A stretch of DNA of 64,000 bases from Methylococcaceae bacterium (GCA_030693065.1 JAUYBL010000037.1:1-64000), one strand, 5' to 3'; shown: positions 44,077 to 53,802, counted from the stretch's first letter. The notes: generated from the sequence alone by a model not told the origin. Translations and numbers: made by a program.

Positions 44077-44952
44077 ATGATGACAATGACAAAAACCAAA
44101 TTGGCTAAAGCCGTCACTATGGTATTAGCTGGCGCTGCGCTTTATGCAGGCGCTTCTACTGCATTCGCTTCGAACACCATGTACAACACTTTTAGTACCG
44201 GCGGTAATGGATTAAATTCTAGTACCGATGGTTGGACGCACACCAATGGCACTACCAACAGTGGCGCTTTACAGCCATGGCTGGGAACAACAGGTTTGTA
44301 TACCGATGTTAGACCGTTCAATTATGTAGGTTCTTCTCATCTGAACTGGGCGGTTGAATTGAGCAGCGCCGGTGATTCTGCTGAAATCTCAGCAGCCGAT
44401 TCACTTGCGCGTTATGGTGCTTCTGCCGAAATCGATACTGGCGGTGGTGCATGGCGCGATAACTCCGCTACGCCGACAGGTTGGAAGCATCAAACCGATA
44501 TTGGTTTGGTAGTGTCGGATGTGACACAACAAGTTCATATTAATTTAACGACTCTTGGCAACCTAACCCCAAGTACATTTAGTACTTTTGGTGTTACCGT
44601 TTTTGATGGAATGGACACTAATACTGGTGCTTATAGCCATCACGGTGCTTGGAACAATCCTGCTGCTGGAAAACTATATACTGCAAGCAACCCATTTGGA
44701 ACGGCCGGATTAACTAATATCGGCTACAGCGATAATGTAACTGGCGCTAATTCTTTTACATTTACCGCTCAGGCTGGTCATGTTTATTCCATTTATTTGG
44801 GCGGCGTTGATTTCTCAAAGTGGAATACTGGTGTTGATAACTATAAATTAAATCTTACAACATCTCCTGTACCTGTTCCTGGTGCAGTTTGGTTATTCGG
44901 CAGTGCGTTAGCGGGTTTTGTTGGTCTGCGTCGTCGCAAAATAGCTGCATAA
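44077..44952 (+). CDS. PEP-CTERM/VPLPA-type exported protein 2
   Basis: The 291-residue protein has a signal peptide (cut near 'ASTAFASN') and a beta-rich middle with 'HINLTTLGNLTPSTFSTFGVTVFDGMD' spread over residues about 150-180. It ends VPVPGAVWLFGSALAGFVGL then RRRKIAA, the same tail as protein 1. The two middles share the theme of a 'G...SHHGAWN/KHGSWN' segment and a terminal 'GHVYSIYLGG/GHYSLWIGG' strand, so they are diverged tandem paralogues. Both are preceded by the same dyad, sigma-54 and leader cassette. Confidence 0.88.
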   Translation: MMTMTKTKLAKAVTMVLAGAALYAGASTAFASNTMYNTFSTGGNGLNSSTDGWTHTNGTTNSGALQPWLGTTGLYTDVRPFNYVGSSHLNWAVELSSAGDSAEISAADSLARYGASAEIDTGGGAWRDNSATPTGWKHQTDIGLVVSDVTQQVHINLTTLGNLTPSTFSTFGVTVFDGMDTNTGAYSHHGAWNNPAAGKLYTASNPFGTAGLTNIGYSDNVTGANSFTFTAQAGHVYSIYLGGVDFSKWNTGVDNYKLNLTTSPVPVPGAVWLFGSALAGFVGLRRRKIAA

Positions 44953-44972
44953 CAGCAACAAGTTAGTCTTAA

Positions 44973-45009
44973 AAAACCCGGCACATCAGTCCTTGATGTG
45001 CCGGGTTTT
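44973..45009 (+). terminator. Terminator after PEP-CTERM-like gene 2
   Basis: AAAACCCGGCACATCA pairs over 16 bp with TGATGTGCCGGGTTTT around a 5-base loop; T-run follows. It can also stop the convergent asparaginase transcript. Confidence 0.9.
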
Positions 45010-45064
45010 TTATTGCTTTGAAAATTGAGTAGCAAGCTAAGGTAGTTACGGTTAGGCATTACCC

Positions 45065-46102
45065 TCAGCCGATATGCTCATCAGCAATATCATTTTCCAT
45101 AAAAGTGCTAATTTCTGTTTGGCTGTCAAAATTACCATAGGCCAGCGCTAGTTTTACATAAGCGGCTTCAATCGACATATTCCAGAGCATCTGCGCGCCG
45201 TGTTCCAGCAGGGTCAGTGTGCTTTGATAAGCGTCAGGCGAGTGAATGGCCGGGGCTAAATAAATAGCGACATGTTCCGCCTTACAGCGCTTGATAAATT
45301 CAATCAGCGAATGTTGCTCACCCCATTGCAAAGACGCACAGGCGGTGCCGGAGTGATAAAGATCGTGTAACACCGCGTCAGTTTGACTCAAATTGAAGTG
45401 CCGATAATCCAAACCGGGATACGGTTTTATCATTAATATTTGGTCGGAAAAATTGGGCTTCACCGCGGCAGGGTTTAATCCAGTTATTTTAGCGGCTTGC
45501 CGTGAGCGAAGTCGAATCGACGTAAGATTTACAAACTCGCCCTGCTCAAACTGCATGGCGCTATTGCCCTGCACGCTGAAAAAATCCCCACTTAACTGTA
45601 ACGAACACGTCAGTCGCGTGCCTTGGTGTACCTGCATGGTTTGTTGCGGGTTGCGATATGGGACATAAACGCCGGTAGCGATTTGTTGGCGAATAAACTC
45701 AACTGCACAGATAAAGTTTTCCAGGCCGTTAGCGCGCTCATCATCCAGCGGGTAATTACTTGATACCAACAGAATCGGCAATTTCAGGTCGTGGAAATAA
45801 AAACTTACCGCCGCAGCGCTATAAGCCAAGGTATCGGTGCCGTGGGTGATAATGATGCCGTTATATTGGCTGGGGTCGGCTTTCTCAATGGCGTTAATAA
45901 TGGTCGTCCATGCCGTCGGTGCGAGATTTTCACTGAGTATTTGCAGCGGCTGCAGCGTATCGAAATGCAATTGTTGATGCTCGGGATAATGCTGCTCAAA
46001 CAAATGCAGCAATTTGAACGGCGCATTACCGGAGGTGTCGATAGTGCCTTCCGATACGGTGGAGCCGATGGTGCCACCGGTGAAAACTAGCAGTATTTTC
46101 AT
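45065..46102 (-). CDS. L-asparaginase (type I-like)
   Basis: The 345-residue enzyme hydrolyses asparagine to aspartate and ammonia. The two Thr motifs are present: 'FTGGTIGS' near residue 8 and 'THGTDTLAYSA' near residue 90. There is no signal peptide, so it is cytoplasmic. The length fits AnsA-type enzymes. The ATG at 46102 is chosen because the conserved 'KILLVFTGGTIGS' begins there. The open frame running back to 46351 is antisense to folA and is not credible protein. Confidence 0.9.
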   Translation of the reverse strand: MKILLVFTGGTIGSTVSEGTIDTSGNAPFKLLHLFEQHYPEHQQLHFDTLQPLQILSENLAPTAWTTIINAIEKADPSQYNGIIITHGTDTLAYSAAAVSFYFHDLKLPILLVSSNYPLDDERANGLENFICAVEFIRQQIATGVYVPYRNPQQTMQVHQGTRLTCSLQLSGDFFSVQGNSAMQFEQGEFVNLTSIRLRSRQAAKITGLNPAAVKPNFSDQILMIKPYPGLDYRHFNLSQTDAVLHDLYHSGTACASLQWGEQHSLIEFIKRCKAEHVAIYLAPAIHSPDAYQSTLTLLEHGAQMLWNMSIEAAYVKLALAYGNFDSQTEISTFMENDIADEHIG

Positions 46103-46163
46103 AGTATGATGAGGGCCTTTAGTTGACGTCTTTCCAGAATAACAAAGCCAACCCATCAGTAAA

Positions 46164-46655
46164 ATGAAAATATCTCTTATCGTCGCGATGGCGAGCAATC
46201 GTGTGATTGGTTTAAACAACCAGATGCCCTGGCATTTATCCGCTGATCTTAAAAAGTTTAAAAGTATCACCATGGGCAAGCCGATTGTGATGGGCCGAAA
46301 AACCTTTGAATCTATCGGCCGGCCTTTACCAGGCCGTACCAATATCATCATCAGTCGTAATCCTGATTACAGTCAAGCGGGCTGTATTGTCGTTAATGAT
46401 CTTGATAGCGCATTGGCTAGCGCTTGTCAGCAGGCCGACGAGATTTTTGTGATTGGCGGCTCGGCAATTTATGACGCGTTATTACCGCGTGCCGACCGGC
46501 TTTACTTAACGCAAATTAATGCGGCTTTTGCGGGCGATACGTTTTTCCCTGAAATTAACTCGGACGAATGGCAGGAATTACATCGCGAAGATATTGATAA
46601 CGACCAACAGGTGGCATTTAGTTATAGTTTTTTACAGCTGGAAAGAATGGGTTAA
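46164..46655 (+). CDS. folA: Dihydrofolate reductase
   Basis: The 163-residue enzyme reduces dihydrofolate with NADPH. It starts 'ISLIVAMASNRVIGLNNQMPWHL', with the catalytic acidic residue region 'HLSADLKKFK'. 'GKPIVMGRKTFESIGRPLPGR' and 'IFVIGGSAIYDALLPRADRLYLT' are the cofactor-binding motifs. It diverges from the asparaginase gene across 61 bp. A weak ribosome site is seen. Confidence 0.96.
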   Translation: MKISLIVAMASNRVIGLNNQMPWHLSADLKKFKSITMGKPIVMGRKTFESIGRPLPGRTNIIISRNPDYSQAGCIVVNDLDSALASACQQADEIFVIGGSAIYDALLPRADRLYLTQINAAFAGDTFFPEINSDEWQELHREDIDNDQQVAFSYSFLQLERMG

Positions 46656-46763
46656 TTTAATAGCAAAATGGTTGGTTGAAAAAAGGTCTGAGGAGGCGTA
46701 ATTTCTTAAACATTAGCGAAAGCTAATCTTAGAATTATTATAACTATAAAGAGGAAGGCCGCT

Positions 46764-48620
46764 ATGACAACCCCAAAAAACGTCGATAGACGTCAGTTTT
46801 TGCAGTATTCCCTATTTGGTGCCACGCTTGCCGCTTTTCCGGGCGTGCTGTTAGCCGAATCCAGCCAAATTAAAACCAGCCCGACACCAGGATTTAACGC
46901 CGATGTCGAGCTTGAGTTTACCGCTCAAGATGCCTTTATCTCCATCTTTGATGAAGGCAAAAAAACCAAGGTACAAAAGTATTTTGCCAAGCTGCTAAAA
47001 GGCCCTAAAGACACCTTGACTCAACTGCACGACACGCATTTGGGCCCGATTGTGCATTTTGTCAAAGGCCAAAAAGTCAGGGTTTATTTTAATAACGAGC
47101 TGACCGAGCCGCACATTATCCATTGGCATGGCCTGCATGTACCCCAAAGCAGCGATGGACACCCTATGTACAGTGTCGATCCGGGCGAAAAATTTGTTTA
47201 CGAATTTGAAGTGCTTAACCGCGCCGGGACCAGTTTTTATCATTCTCATGCCCATCACTTAACTGCCGAGCAGGTATACAAAGGCTTGGCGGGCTTGATT
47301 ACTGTATCTGATGATGATGAAAAAGCCTTGGATTTACCTCGAGGTGAATACGACGTGCCATTCGCCATTCAAGATCGGACGTTTGACGACAACAATCAGT
47401 TGCAATATCTGAACGGCATGATGATGGGCAAAATGATGGGTTTTTTGGGCGATACCATCTTAGTCAACGGTAAAAAAGATGCCGAATTTGCAGTAAAAAC
47501 CCGCGCATATCGTTTTCGTGCATTGAACGGCTCCAGCTCCAGAATTTATAAATTAGGCTGGGAAGACGGTACGCCATTAACCGCCATCGGTACCGATGCC
47601 TGCTTATTGGAAAAACCGGAAACACGGCCTTACATCATGCTGGCTCCCGGTGAACGAGTGGATTTGTGGCTGGATTTTACCGGCCGCGAAGTGGGTTCAA
47701 AATTGGTCATGTTCAGCTTGCCGCATTCCGGCACCATGCCCGCCATGTACGAAAAAATGCACAAGAGTGGTCAACATTCCGAGACTGGCGGCGAGCAACA
47801 TCGCGGCATGGGTATGATGGGCGGTATGCAACATGGTGGTGATAACAAAGCGGAAGCAGGCGGTCATCAAGGCATGGGCATGGGAGGCATGCACGGCGGC
47901 GGTATGCAAGGTGGCGGCATGGGTATGATGAACGGCCTAGCCCAGGGTGCCAAGTTTGTGCTGGCCACGTTTAAGGTAACGGAAAAAGTCACCGATTCGC
48001 CCAAGCTGCCGCAAAAATTAGTCACTTTTCAACGCCTGACTGCCGCTGATACCGACAACGCTGGCCAACCCATTCCCATTGCTATTTCAGAAGGCCCGAT
48101 GGCCATGCGCTTGAATACTAAGCCGTTTTCGATGGACCAAGTGATGGACATTGAAAAAGTAAAATTGGGTTCGATTAAAAAGATCAAAATTTTCCATGAC
48201 CACGGCGGTGACCAAAAAATGGAGCACGGCGACAAAGCCGAGAGCAAATCCGGTGGCACGGGAGAAATGACTGGTATGCAGCATGGCGGCGATAAAAAGC
48301 CCGAAGCGTCAGGGCAAGCCGGAGGAATGATGGGCGGCATGGCTGGCGGTATGATGATGACCATGGCCCATCCAATACATTTACACGGCCAGCAATACCA
48401 GATTCTATCCAGAAAAATCTCCAGCATGGGTTCGCCTGGCTATGAAACCGTTAAAGATGGTTTTATCGACAGCGGCTGGAAAGATACGGTGTTGGTAATG
48501 CCGGGAGAAGAAGTTGAAATCGTTAAACCGTTTCAAGATTACAAAGGCTTATTTCTTTACCACTGCCATAATCTCGAACACGAAGGCATGGACATGATGC
48601 GGCAGTTTTATATCAGTTAA
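46764..48620 (+). CDS. Multicopper oxidase with Met/His-rich insertions
   Basis: The 618-residue protein has a Tat signal ('DRRQFLQYSLFGATLAAFPG') and three cupredoxin domains. Copper sites are 'HIIHWHGLH', 'HSHAHH', 'HPIHLHGQQY' and 'HCHNLEHEGMDMM', so types 1, 2 and 3 copper are all provided for. Two Met/Gly/His-rich insertions (residues about 335-395 and 490-540) each contain 'MQHGGD(N)K'. These should bind copper, as in CueO/CopA-type oxidases, and suggest Cu(I) oxidation or detoxification in the periplasm. AGAGGAAGG precedes the ATG. Confidence 0.93.
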   Translation: MTTPKNVDRRQFLQYSLFGATLAAFPGVLLAESSQIKTSPTPGFNADVELEFTAQDAFISIFDEGKKTKVQKYFAKLLKGPKDTLTQLHDTHLGPIVHFVKGQKVRVYFNNELTEPHIIHWHGLHVPQSSDGHPMYSVDPGEKFVYEFEVLNRAGTSFYHSHAHHLTAEQVYKGLAGLITVSDDDEKALDLPRGEYDVPFAIQDRTFDDNNQLQYLNGMMMGKMMGFLGDTILVNGKKDAEFAVKTRAYRFRALNGSSSRIYKLGWEDGTPLTAIGTDACLLEKPETRPYIMLAPGERVDLWLDFTGREVGSKLVMFSLPHSGTMPAMYEKMHKSGQHSETGGEQHRGMGMMGGMQHGGDNKAEAGGHQGMGMGGMHGGGMQGGGMGMMNGLAQGAKFVLATFKVTEKVTDSPKLPQKLVTFQRLTAADTDNAGQPIPIAISEGPMAMRLNTKPFSMDQVMDIEKVKLGSIKKIKIFHDHGGDQKMEHGDKAESKSGGTGEMTGMQHGGDKKPEASGQAGGMMGGMAGGMMMTMAHPIHLHGQQYQILSRKISSMGSPGYETVKDGFIDSGWKDTVLVMPGEEVEIVKPFQDYKGLFLYHCHNLEHEGMDMMRQFYIS

Positions 48621-48666
48621 ACGGAAGTTGTTGGGGTAAGGAAATAAGAGGTCGTAATCGATAAAA

Positions 48667-48694
48667 CCCGCCAAACTGCTCAAGCTTTGGCGGG
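48667..48694. terminator. Likely bidirectional terminator
   Basis: CCCGCCAAA (48667-48675) pairs with TTTGGCGGG (48686-48694). Plus-strand T's follow after six bases, and the minus strand ends directly in TTTTAT. It separates the oxidase gene from a convergent lipoprotein gene. Confidence 0.65.
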
Positions 48695-48761
48695 GTGGCT
48701 TTTTATATTGGCGCGATTTGAAAAGTAGTGAGGGCAACATGCATGCGCCCATTCACGCACC

Positions 48762-49169
48762 TTATTTTTCTGACTTAGCCGCGTCTTCATTTTTAGAAAT
48801 GTTTGAAGCGATGCATTCCATAAAACTTTCCGTGAAATTGGTGTGTGCTTCAGCAAGCGCTTTGGGTGAGCCAAAGTCATTGCGCAATTCTTCCAAGGTC
48901 TTTTTAGGATCTGCCGCTTTGCTCAAGGTGAGCATTTTTGTGTAATTGCGATAAGCAGTCATTCGTGCCGGATCAAAAGCAAACAGACCGGGCATATTGC
49001 TGGAGCTTAAGTCCATGACGCAGGCAGTCATTTTTTCGGGTTCGATTTTATAATCTTTAACATCCTGTTCTTGCTGCATTTGCTCCAACACGGCTTGCTC
49101 GTATTGTTGTTTGTCAGCGCAAGCAGTCAGCGATAAAGCAATAATGCAGATGAGTAATGGTTTCTTCAT
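48762..49169 (-). CDS. Small lipoprotein of unknown function
   Basis: The 135-residue product starts MKKPLLICIIALSLTACADK, with a lipobox (LTAC) and lipidated Cys near residue 17. The rest is helical and charged, with two further cysteines ('MTACVMDL', 'FMECIASN') that could form a disulfide. I do not recognise the family. It lies between convergent multicopper oxidase and acyltransferase genes. Confidence 0.75.
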   Translation of the reverse strand: MKKPLLICIIALSLTACADKQQYEQAVLEQMQQEQDVKDYKIEPEKMTACVMDLSSSNMPGLFAFDPARMTAYRNYTKMLTLSKAADPKKTLEELRNDFGSPKALAEAHTNFTESFMECIASNISKNEDAAKSEK

Positions 49170-49243
49170 GGATGTTTTCCGTTGGTTGAGTTGGTGTTAG
49201 GCAGAGTTTTTATTATATCCCCGCCTCAGGAATAGCAAGTGTG

Positions 49244-49996
49244 CTATGGATTTTCCAATTCTTGCATTGCTTGCGTCACCCAGGCTTCGGCTTCGGCATT
49301 TATATCAGCAGCCTTACGGTCTTTACTGATGATCGGCGGGCCGATTTTGACGGTAATAGTGCCCGGATATTTTAAAAAACTGTAACGCGGCCAATAGGTA
49401 CCCGCATTCAGGGCAATAGGCAGTACCGGATAGCCGGATTTGTGGGCCAGCATAGCACCGCCGGCACTGAATTTTGTTTCCGTTTTAGGAGCGATACGTG
49501 TGCCTTCGGGAAAAATCACTACCCATAAGCCGCGTTGCAAACAGTCTGTGCCTTTAGTTAACAAGATGCGCATGGCTTCGCGCTGATTGTCCCTGTTAAT
49601 GGCAATAGAGTCCGATGCGGCCAATGCCCAGCCCCAAATCGGAAACCACTGTAAGGATTTTTTTAGCAAGGTGGTTTGCATCGGCAAAATGGTTCTTAAT
49701 GCCAGTGTTTCCCAGGCCGATTGGTGTTTACAGAGCACAATGTAAGGTTGATTGGGAGCAATGTGCTCGCGACCTTCGACGACATAGTCAATTCCGCAAA
49801 AAAACTTACTCATCCTCAGGACTAGGCCACACCAAGCGGCGCCGAGTTGATAGCGTACCTTGAGAGAAAACGGTAACGCCAACAAAATCAATACGCCGAT
49901 GAGGGTAGCGGATGCAAATATACAAACAAATAACAAGGCGGAACCGAGATAAACGCGCAAGGTTTTTTCTCTGTTTACGTTAGCTGGTTTGTTCAT
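49244..49996 (-). CDS. 1-acyl-sn-glycerol-3-phosphate acyltransferase (PlsC family)
   Basis: The 250-residue membrane-bound enzyme should acylate lysophosphatidic acid in phospholipid synthesis. An N-terminal hydrophobic segment precedes the acyltransferase blocks 'CKHQSAWETLA' (H-x4-E in place of the usual H-x4-D, near residue 83), 'SIAINRDN' and 'FPEGTRIAP'. The H-x4-E variant occurs in some family members. The start is taken as ATG 49996; a TTG at 50008 is less likely. Confidence 0.85.
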   Translation of the reverse strand: MNKPANVNREKTLRVYLGSALLFVCIFASATLIGVLILLALPFSLKVRYQLGAAWCGLVLRMSKFFCGIDYVVEGREHIAPNQPYIVLCKHQSAWETLALRTILPMQTTLLKKSLQWFPIWGWALAASDSIAINRDNQREAMRILLTKGTDCLQRGLWVVIFPEGTRIAPKTETKFSAGGAMLAHKSGYPVLPIALNAGTYWPRYSFLKYPGTITVKIGPPIISKDRKAADINAEAEAWVTQAMQELENP

Positions 49997-50079
49997 GGGT
50001 AGTCTCAAAAACGGCTGTGTTATGTGGTTGGGAGTCTAGCATCTGAAAATTCCCAATTTTTGAAAAATGGGGGTAAAAA

Positions 50080-52161
50080 TTAGGCCTGCAATTTAGAAAT
50101 ATCGGCACAAGTTAAAAACTGGTCCGACAAAAAATTAAGCAAGGTCAAGCGGTTGGCGCGTAATTCAGAGTCATCGGTCATCACCATGACGTGATCAAAA
50201 AACGCATCGACATCATTGCGTAACGCAGCGAGGCGATTCAGCGTTGCTTGATAGTCGCGTTCTGCCAATAACGGTTGAATGTCTTTGGCGGCTAATTGTG
50301 CGGCTGCCAAAAGAGCCAGCTCTTGCGGCTCAATCAATCGATCCACTAGGCCGCCAATGTTTGCCGCCGCCGGTGTATCAGATTTTTTCAGGATGTTGCG
50401 GATACGCTTGTTAGCTGCTGCCAGACTGTCTGCTTCAGGTAGTTGCCTGAAGTTTTTAACCGCTTGTAAACGTTGAATAAAGTCCAGTGGCTGAGTCGGA
50501 TTAACACTAAGAACAGCATCAAACTCATCGGCGCTGTAACCTTGATCCAGACAGTAACCTTTCAGACGATCAAAAATAAAATCGGTCACCAAAGTACGAG
50601 TGACATCGTGATCAAACTCATGCGTAAACAGCGTCAGCGCCACATCAATAAGCTCCGGCAGATCGATCACCAAGTTATTTTCAATAATGCTACGTAACAC
50701 TCCCAATGCCGCCCGTCGTAACGCATAAGGATCTTTATCGCCGGTCGGGATCAAGCCAGCGCTGAAAATGCCGGTTAAAGTATCTATTTTTTCGGCAATC
50801 GCAAGCACGACACCAATTGCACTTGTGGCAACAGGACTGCCGGATTGTTTAGGAAAGTATTGTTCTTCAAGTGCCCAAGCGACTTCAACCGGTTCGCCAT
50901 CAGCTAGCGCGTAGTAGCGACCCATTAGGCCTTGAAGATTACCGAACTCGCCGACCATTTCTGTCATTAAATCGGTTTTAGCCAGCAGAGCGGCGCGTTT
51001 CGACAGTTCAACATTGAAGTTGAGCTGCTTGGCAATGCTTTCTGATAGCTTGATAACGCGGTGGGTTTTGTCGCTAATAGTGCCTAACTTTTCCTGAAAG
51101 ACAATGCTGGACAACCTTTCTACGCGCTCTTCAAGAGATTTCTTTCTATCCTGTTTCCAGAAAAATTCTGCATCAGACAGTCTAGGGGTCACCACGCGCT
51201 CGTTGCCGCGTTGAATCGATTCAGGGTTACTGCTTTCGATGTTGCTGAAGGTAATGAAGTGCGCCAACAACTCACCTTTGGCATTTTTAACCGGAAAATA
51301 TTTCTGGTTGGTCTGCATGGTGGTGATCAGCACTTCGGCCGGCAGCTCAAGAAAACGAGTATCAAAACTGCCGGTAATCGGCACCGGCCATTCGTTTAAA
51401 GCGGCAATTTCTTCCAGCAAATCATCTTCAATATGCGCCAAACCGCCTACTGCAGAGGCTGCTTGATTTGCGGCATCACGGATCAAGGCTTTGCGTTGCT
51501 CAAAGTCGGCAATGACCTTCCCCTGTGTATATAGGGTGTCTGCATAATCCTGTGGCTGCGAAAGGGTGATCGCTTGCGGTGCATGGAAACGATGGCCGTG
51601 GGTAGTTGCACCAGTTTTCAAGCTTAAAATTTCCGTGTCGATTACCGTGTCGCCATAAAGCAATACCGCCCAATGTACCGGTCTGACAAACTCGGTTGTG
51701 CTGTTACCCCAGCGCATTCTTTTGGCGATAGGTAAATCAGCAATGCTTTGACGAATAATCTCGGGAAGTAATTGTTCAGTGACTTGGCCTTTAACTTGTT
51801 GGGTAAAACTAAGCCATTCGCCCTTGTCGGTTTTTAAGCGCTCCAGCTGGTCGAAACTGGTGTTGCAACTGGCAGCAAAACCTAACGCCGCTTTGCTTGG
51901 CGAGCCGTCAGGTGCAAAGGCAGCCTGTATCGCAGGACCGCGTTTTTCTACCGTTTTATCCGGCTGCGCGGCCGACAGGTTTTCTATCAACACTGCCAAA
52001 CGCCGGGGCGTCGCGTAAGCCTTGCTGGCAGTGAAAGTGAGTTCTGCGGCGTTTAAGCCCTGAACAATATTGTTAAGTAAGGCATTACTTAACTTCAGCA
52101 GGTTTTTGGGAGGCAGTTCTTCCGAGCCTAACTCGAAAAGTAAATGTTTAGTTTCTGACAC
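50080..52161 (-). CDS. glyS: Glycyl-tRNA synthetase beta subunit
   Basis: The 693-residue beta chain of the alpha2beta2 glycyl-tRNA synthetase opens 'LLFELGSEELPPKNLLKLS' and has 'ATPRRLAVLIENL', 'MRWGNSTTEFVRPVHWAVLLYGD' and 'ATSAIGVVLAIAEKIDTLTGIF' in the HD-like middle. A C-terminal anticodon-binding-like part follows. I take GTG 52161 as the start, since AGGGAA lies 8-10 bases upstream and the family N-terminus begins there; the frame extends to 52209. It normally follows glyQ directly, but here two foreign genes intervene. Confidence 0.95.
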   Translation of the reverse strand: MSETKHLLFELGSEELPPKNLLKLSNALLNNIVQGLNAAELTFTASKAYATPRRLAVLIENLSAAQPDKTVEKRGPAIQAAFAPDGSPSKAALGFAASCNTSFDQLERLKTDKGEWLSFTQQVKGQVTEQLLPEIIRQSIADLPIAKRMRWGNSTTEFVRPVHWAVLLYGDTVIDTEILSLKTGATTHGHRFHAPQAITLSQPQDYADTLYTQGKVIADFEQRKALIRDAANQAASAVGGLAHIEDDLLEEIAALNEWPVPITGSFDTRFLELPAEVLITTMQTNQKYFPVKNAKGELLAHFITFSNIESSNPESIQRGNERVVTPRLSDAEFFWKQDRKKSLEERVERLSSIVFQEKLGTISDKTHRVIKLSESIAKQLNFNVELSKRAALLAKTDLMTEMVGEFGNLQGLMGRYYALADGEPVEVAWALEEQYFPKQSGSPVATSAIGVVLAIAEKIDTLTGIFSAGLIPTGDKDPYALRRAALGVLRSIIENNLVIDLPELIDVALTLFTHEFDHDVTRTLVTDFIFDRLKGYCLDQGYSADEFDAVLSVNPTQPLDFIQRLQAVKNFRQLPEADSLAAANKRIRNILKKSDTPAAANIGGLVDRLIEPQELALLAAAQLAAKDIQPLLAERDYQATLNRLAALRNDVDAFFDHVMVMTDDSELRANRLTLLNFLSDQFLTCADISKLQA

Positions 52162-52172
52162 GGTGTTGTTCC

Positions 52173-52712
52173 CTAAATTGAAAGACGTTTCAGCTCGTTG
52201 CAAGCACAACGCAAAGAAGCAGGTGCATTTTCTGGTAACCCGTTAATGCAGATTTCATTTTTTAATTTTTTCGCAAATTCTGTAGGTTTGGAATTTTTAT
52301 AATGACCCTTATAATCCGTGACCTTGTCTTGCTCATCTTTAACTTCGACATTAATATCGCCTGTTGCAATATAATGAAACCATGACTCAATATTGCGGGT
52401 AGGTGAAAATATTAAAATAGATTCATTGGCCGATGGGGAATGTTTTTTATATAAATATTTAGCGTTATCTTTAGTGTCGTCGTCAATGATAACAACCAAA
52501 ATATAATCCAAGTGATTTACTTTGCTACGAAAAGCATTAACTTCCTTTTCATAATTATCTTTAACATACTCAGCGCCAGAACCTACACTTATTCCCTTTG
52601 GATTGTAAGTGCCGCGTATTTTTTTAAAGCCCAATAATTCAAAATATTTTCTAGCAAAATGATAATGAACGGTATCCTCGCACAAAATAAATACTTGTGC
52701 TTTATTGTTCAT
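52173..52712 (-). CDS. TOPRIM-like protein, partner of the AAA ATPase
   Basis: The 179-residue protein begins 'AQVFILCEDTVHYHFARKYF', resembling the CEGxTE...F start of TOPRIM-fold nucleases (RloB/DUF4276-like). It carries 'YILVVIIDDDTKD' (near residue 70) as a candidate DxD metal motif and 'NIESWFHYI' after it. These suggest a small TOPRIM-like nuclease. Exact family is unsure. It overlaps its ATPase partner by 11 bp and ends 11 bp before glyS. The sequence is visibly richer in A and T than glyS and glyQ, and a two-gene mobile defence unit is the best reading. Confidence 0.6.
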   Translation of the reverse strand: MNNKAQVFILCEDTVHYHFARKYFELLGFKKIRGTYNPKGISVGSGAEYVKDNYEKEVNAFRSKVNHLDYILVVIIDDDTKDNAKYLYKKHSPSANESILIFSPTRNIESWFHYIATGDINVEVKDEQDKVTDYKGHYKNSKPTEFAKKLKNEICINGLPENAPASLRCACNELKRLSI

Positions 52713-53799
52713 ATATCCAGCCTCTGTCTATTAACTCGGCAATAGAAAGACCACTTTTATCTTCGGGGCTAATTTTTTGTACTCGAGTTAAGTTATTTTC
52801 TCTGGTAAACCAATAACCCGAGTCATTCGCCAATAAATTAATAATTTTTGGGTGGTGCGAAATTAACAACGCTTGTAAATTTCTTTCAGCACATTGATCG
52901 TAAAGATTATCAAACCAGGGCTGAATTTCCGGCAAAGCTAAAAAATTTTCCGGTTCGTCAATACAGATGAACGAATTTTCTGGCACACAATAAACTAAGG
53001 CATAAAGAGCAATTAATACTTTTTGCCCCTCGGATAATTCATTGAAGTAATAACTAATGATGTCTTTTTTAGATGATTCATTCTCAAAATCTACTTGTAA
53101 TACTTTGGCTTGACCTGCTTGTTCTATCCTAAAATAGTCAAATCCAGGAAGTATTTCGCGCATTGCTTTTTCAAAAATTGAAACTCCGCGCCTATTCTTT
53201 TCATTCAAATGAGCAAACCATTCCGCATAGTTTGAAAAACCAGCCTTAATCTCTGAATTAGCTTTGTTGATGGTAGAAACCATTTCATAAGGATTAATGC
53301 GAACTATATAAAAATCATATAGGTAGTTAATAAATGGTTTTGCGGGAAAATACCTCATTATGCATGAACGAGTTTTATCGAATGTAAACTCTTGTTCATT
53401 ATTCGCAGAAAGGACTGTTTTTTTATCTTTAGACTGAATCATTAATAAGGAACCCATGCTTAGGGCTTCCTCCTTAATGTTGAATTCTCTATCTAAGTTA
53501 GAAAACTCAATGACTAATTGATAGTTAAACGTCAACTTGCCAATCTCAATATCAAATTCGAATCGAAGATCTGTTTTCTCTATAAGATTGGGTTTTAACC
53601 AACGAGGCAGATCATTAAAGTCAAAAATATTTTCAATTTTTTCCTCATCAACAATTACGCCTCGTAACTTTGCCAAAATCTCAAAAACCGTTGATTTACC
53701 TGCGCCATTGGCACCTAGAAAAAGACTAATGTCCTTGTCAAAGTTAATTTCAAAATTAACTAAGGATTTGTAATTGTGAACATAAAGTCTTTTCAACAT
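52702..53799 (-). CDS. AAA/ABC-type ATPase of the RloA/OLD-like group
   Basis: The 365-residue SMC/RecF-like ATPase has a Walker A 'GANGAGKST' (residues 29-37), a signature 'ELSEGQKVLIAL', a Walker B 'FICIDEPENFLAL' and an H-loop 'LLISHHPK'. No transmembrane or transport features are seen. Such ATPases pair with TOPRIM-type nucleases in phage-defence modules (RloAB/AbiL, PARIS, OLD). The ATG lies 3 bp after the glyQ stop, with AAGGA inside the last glyQ codons, so it is translated from the glyQ message. Low GC sets it apart from its neighbours. Confidence 0.82.
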   Translation of the reverse strand: MLKRLYVHNYKSLVNFEINFDKDISLFLGANGAGKSTVFEILAKLRGVIVDEEKIENIFDFNDLPRWLKPNLIEKTDLRFEFDIEIGKLTFNYQLVIEFSNLDREFNIKEEALSMGSLLMIQSKDKKTVLSANNEQEFTFDKTRSCIMRYFPAKPFINYLYDFYIVRINPYEMVSTINKANSEIKAGFSNYAEWFAHLNEKNRRGVSIFEKAMREILPGFDYFRIEQAGQAKVLQVDFENESSKKDIISYYFNELSEGQKVLIALYALVYCVPENSFICIDEPENFLALPEIQPWFDNLYDQCAERNLQALLISHHPKIINLLANDSGYWFTRENNLTRVQKISPEDKSGLSIAELIDRGWIYEQ

Positions 53800-53802
53800 G
53801 GC

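Noticed and set aside
46103-46351. N-terminal extension of the asparaginase frame
   Set aside because: It is antisense to the start of folA and lies before the conserved KILLVFTGGTIGS start; composition is not protein-like.
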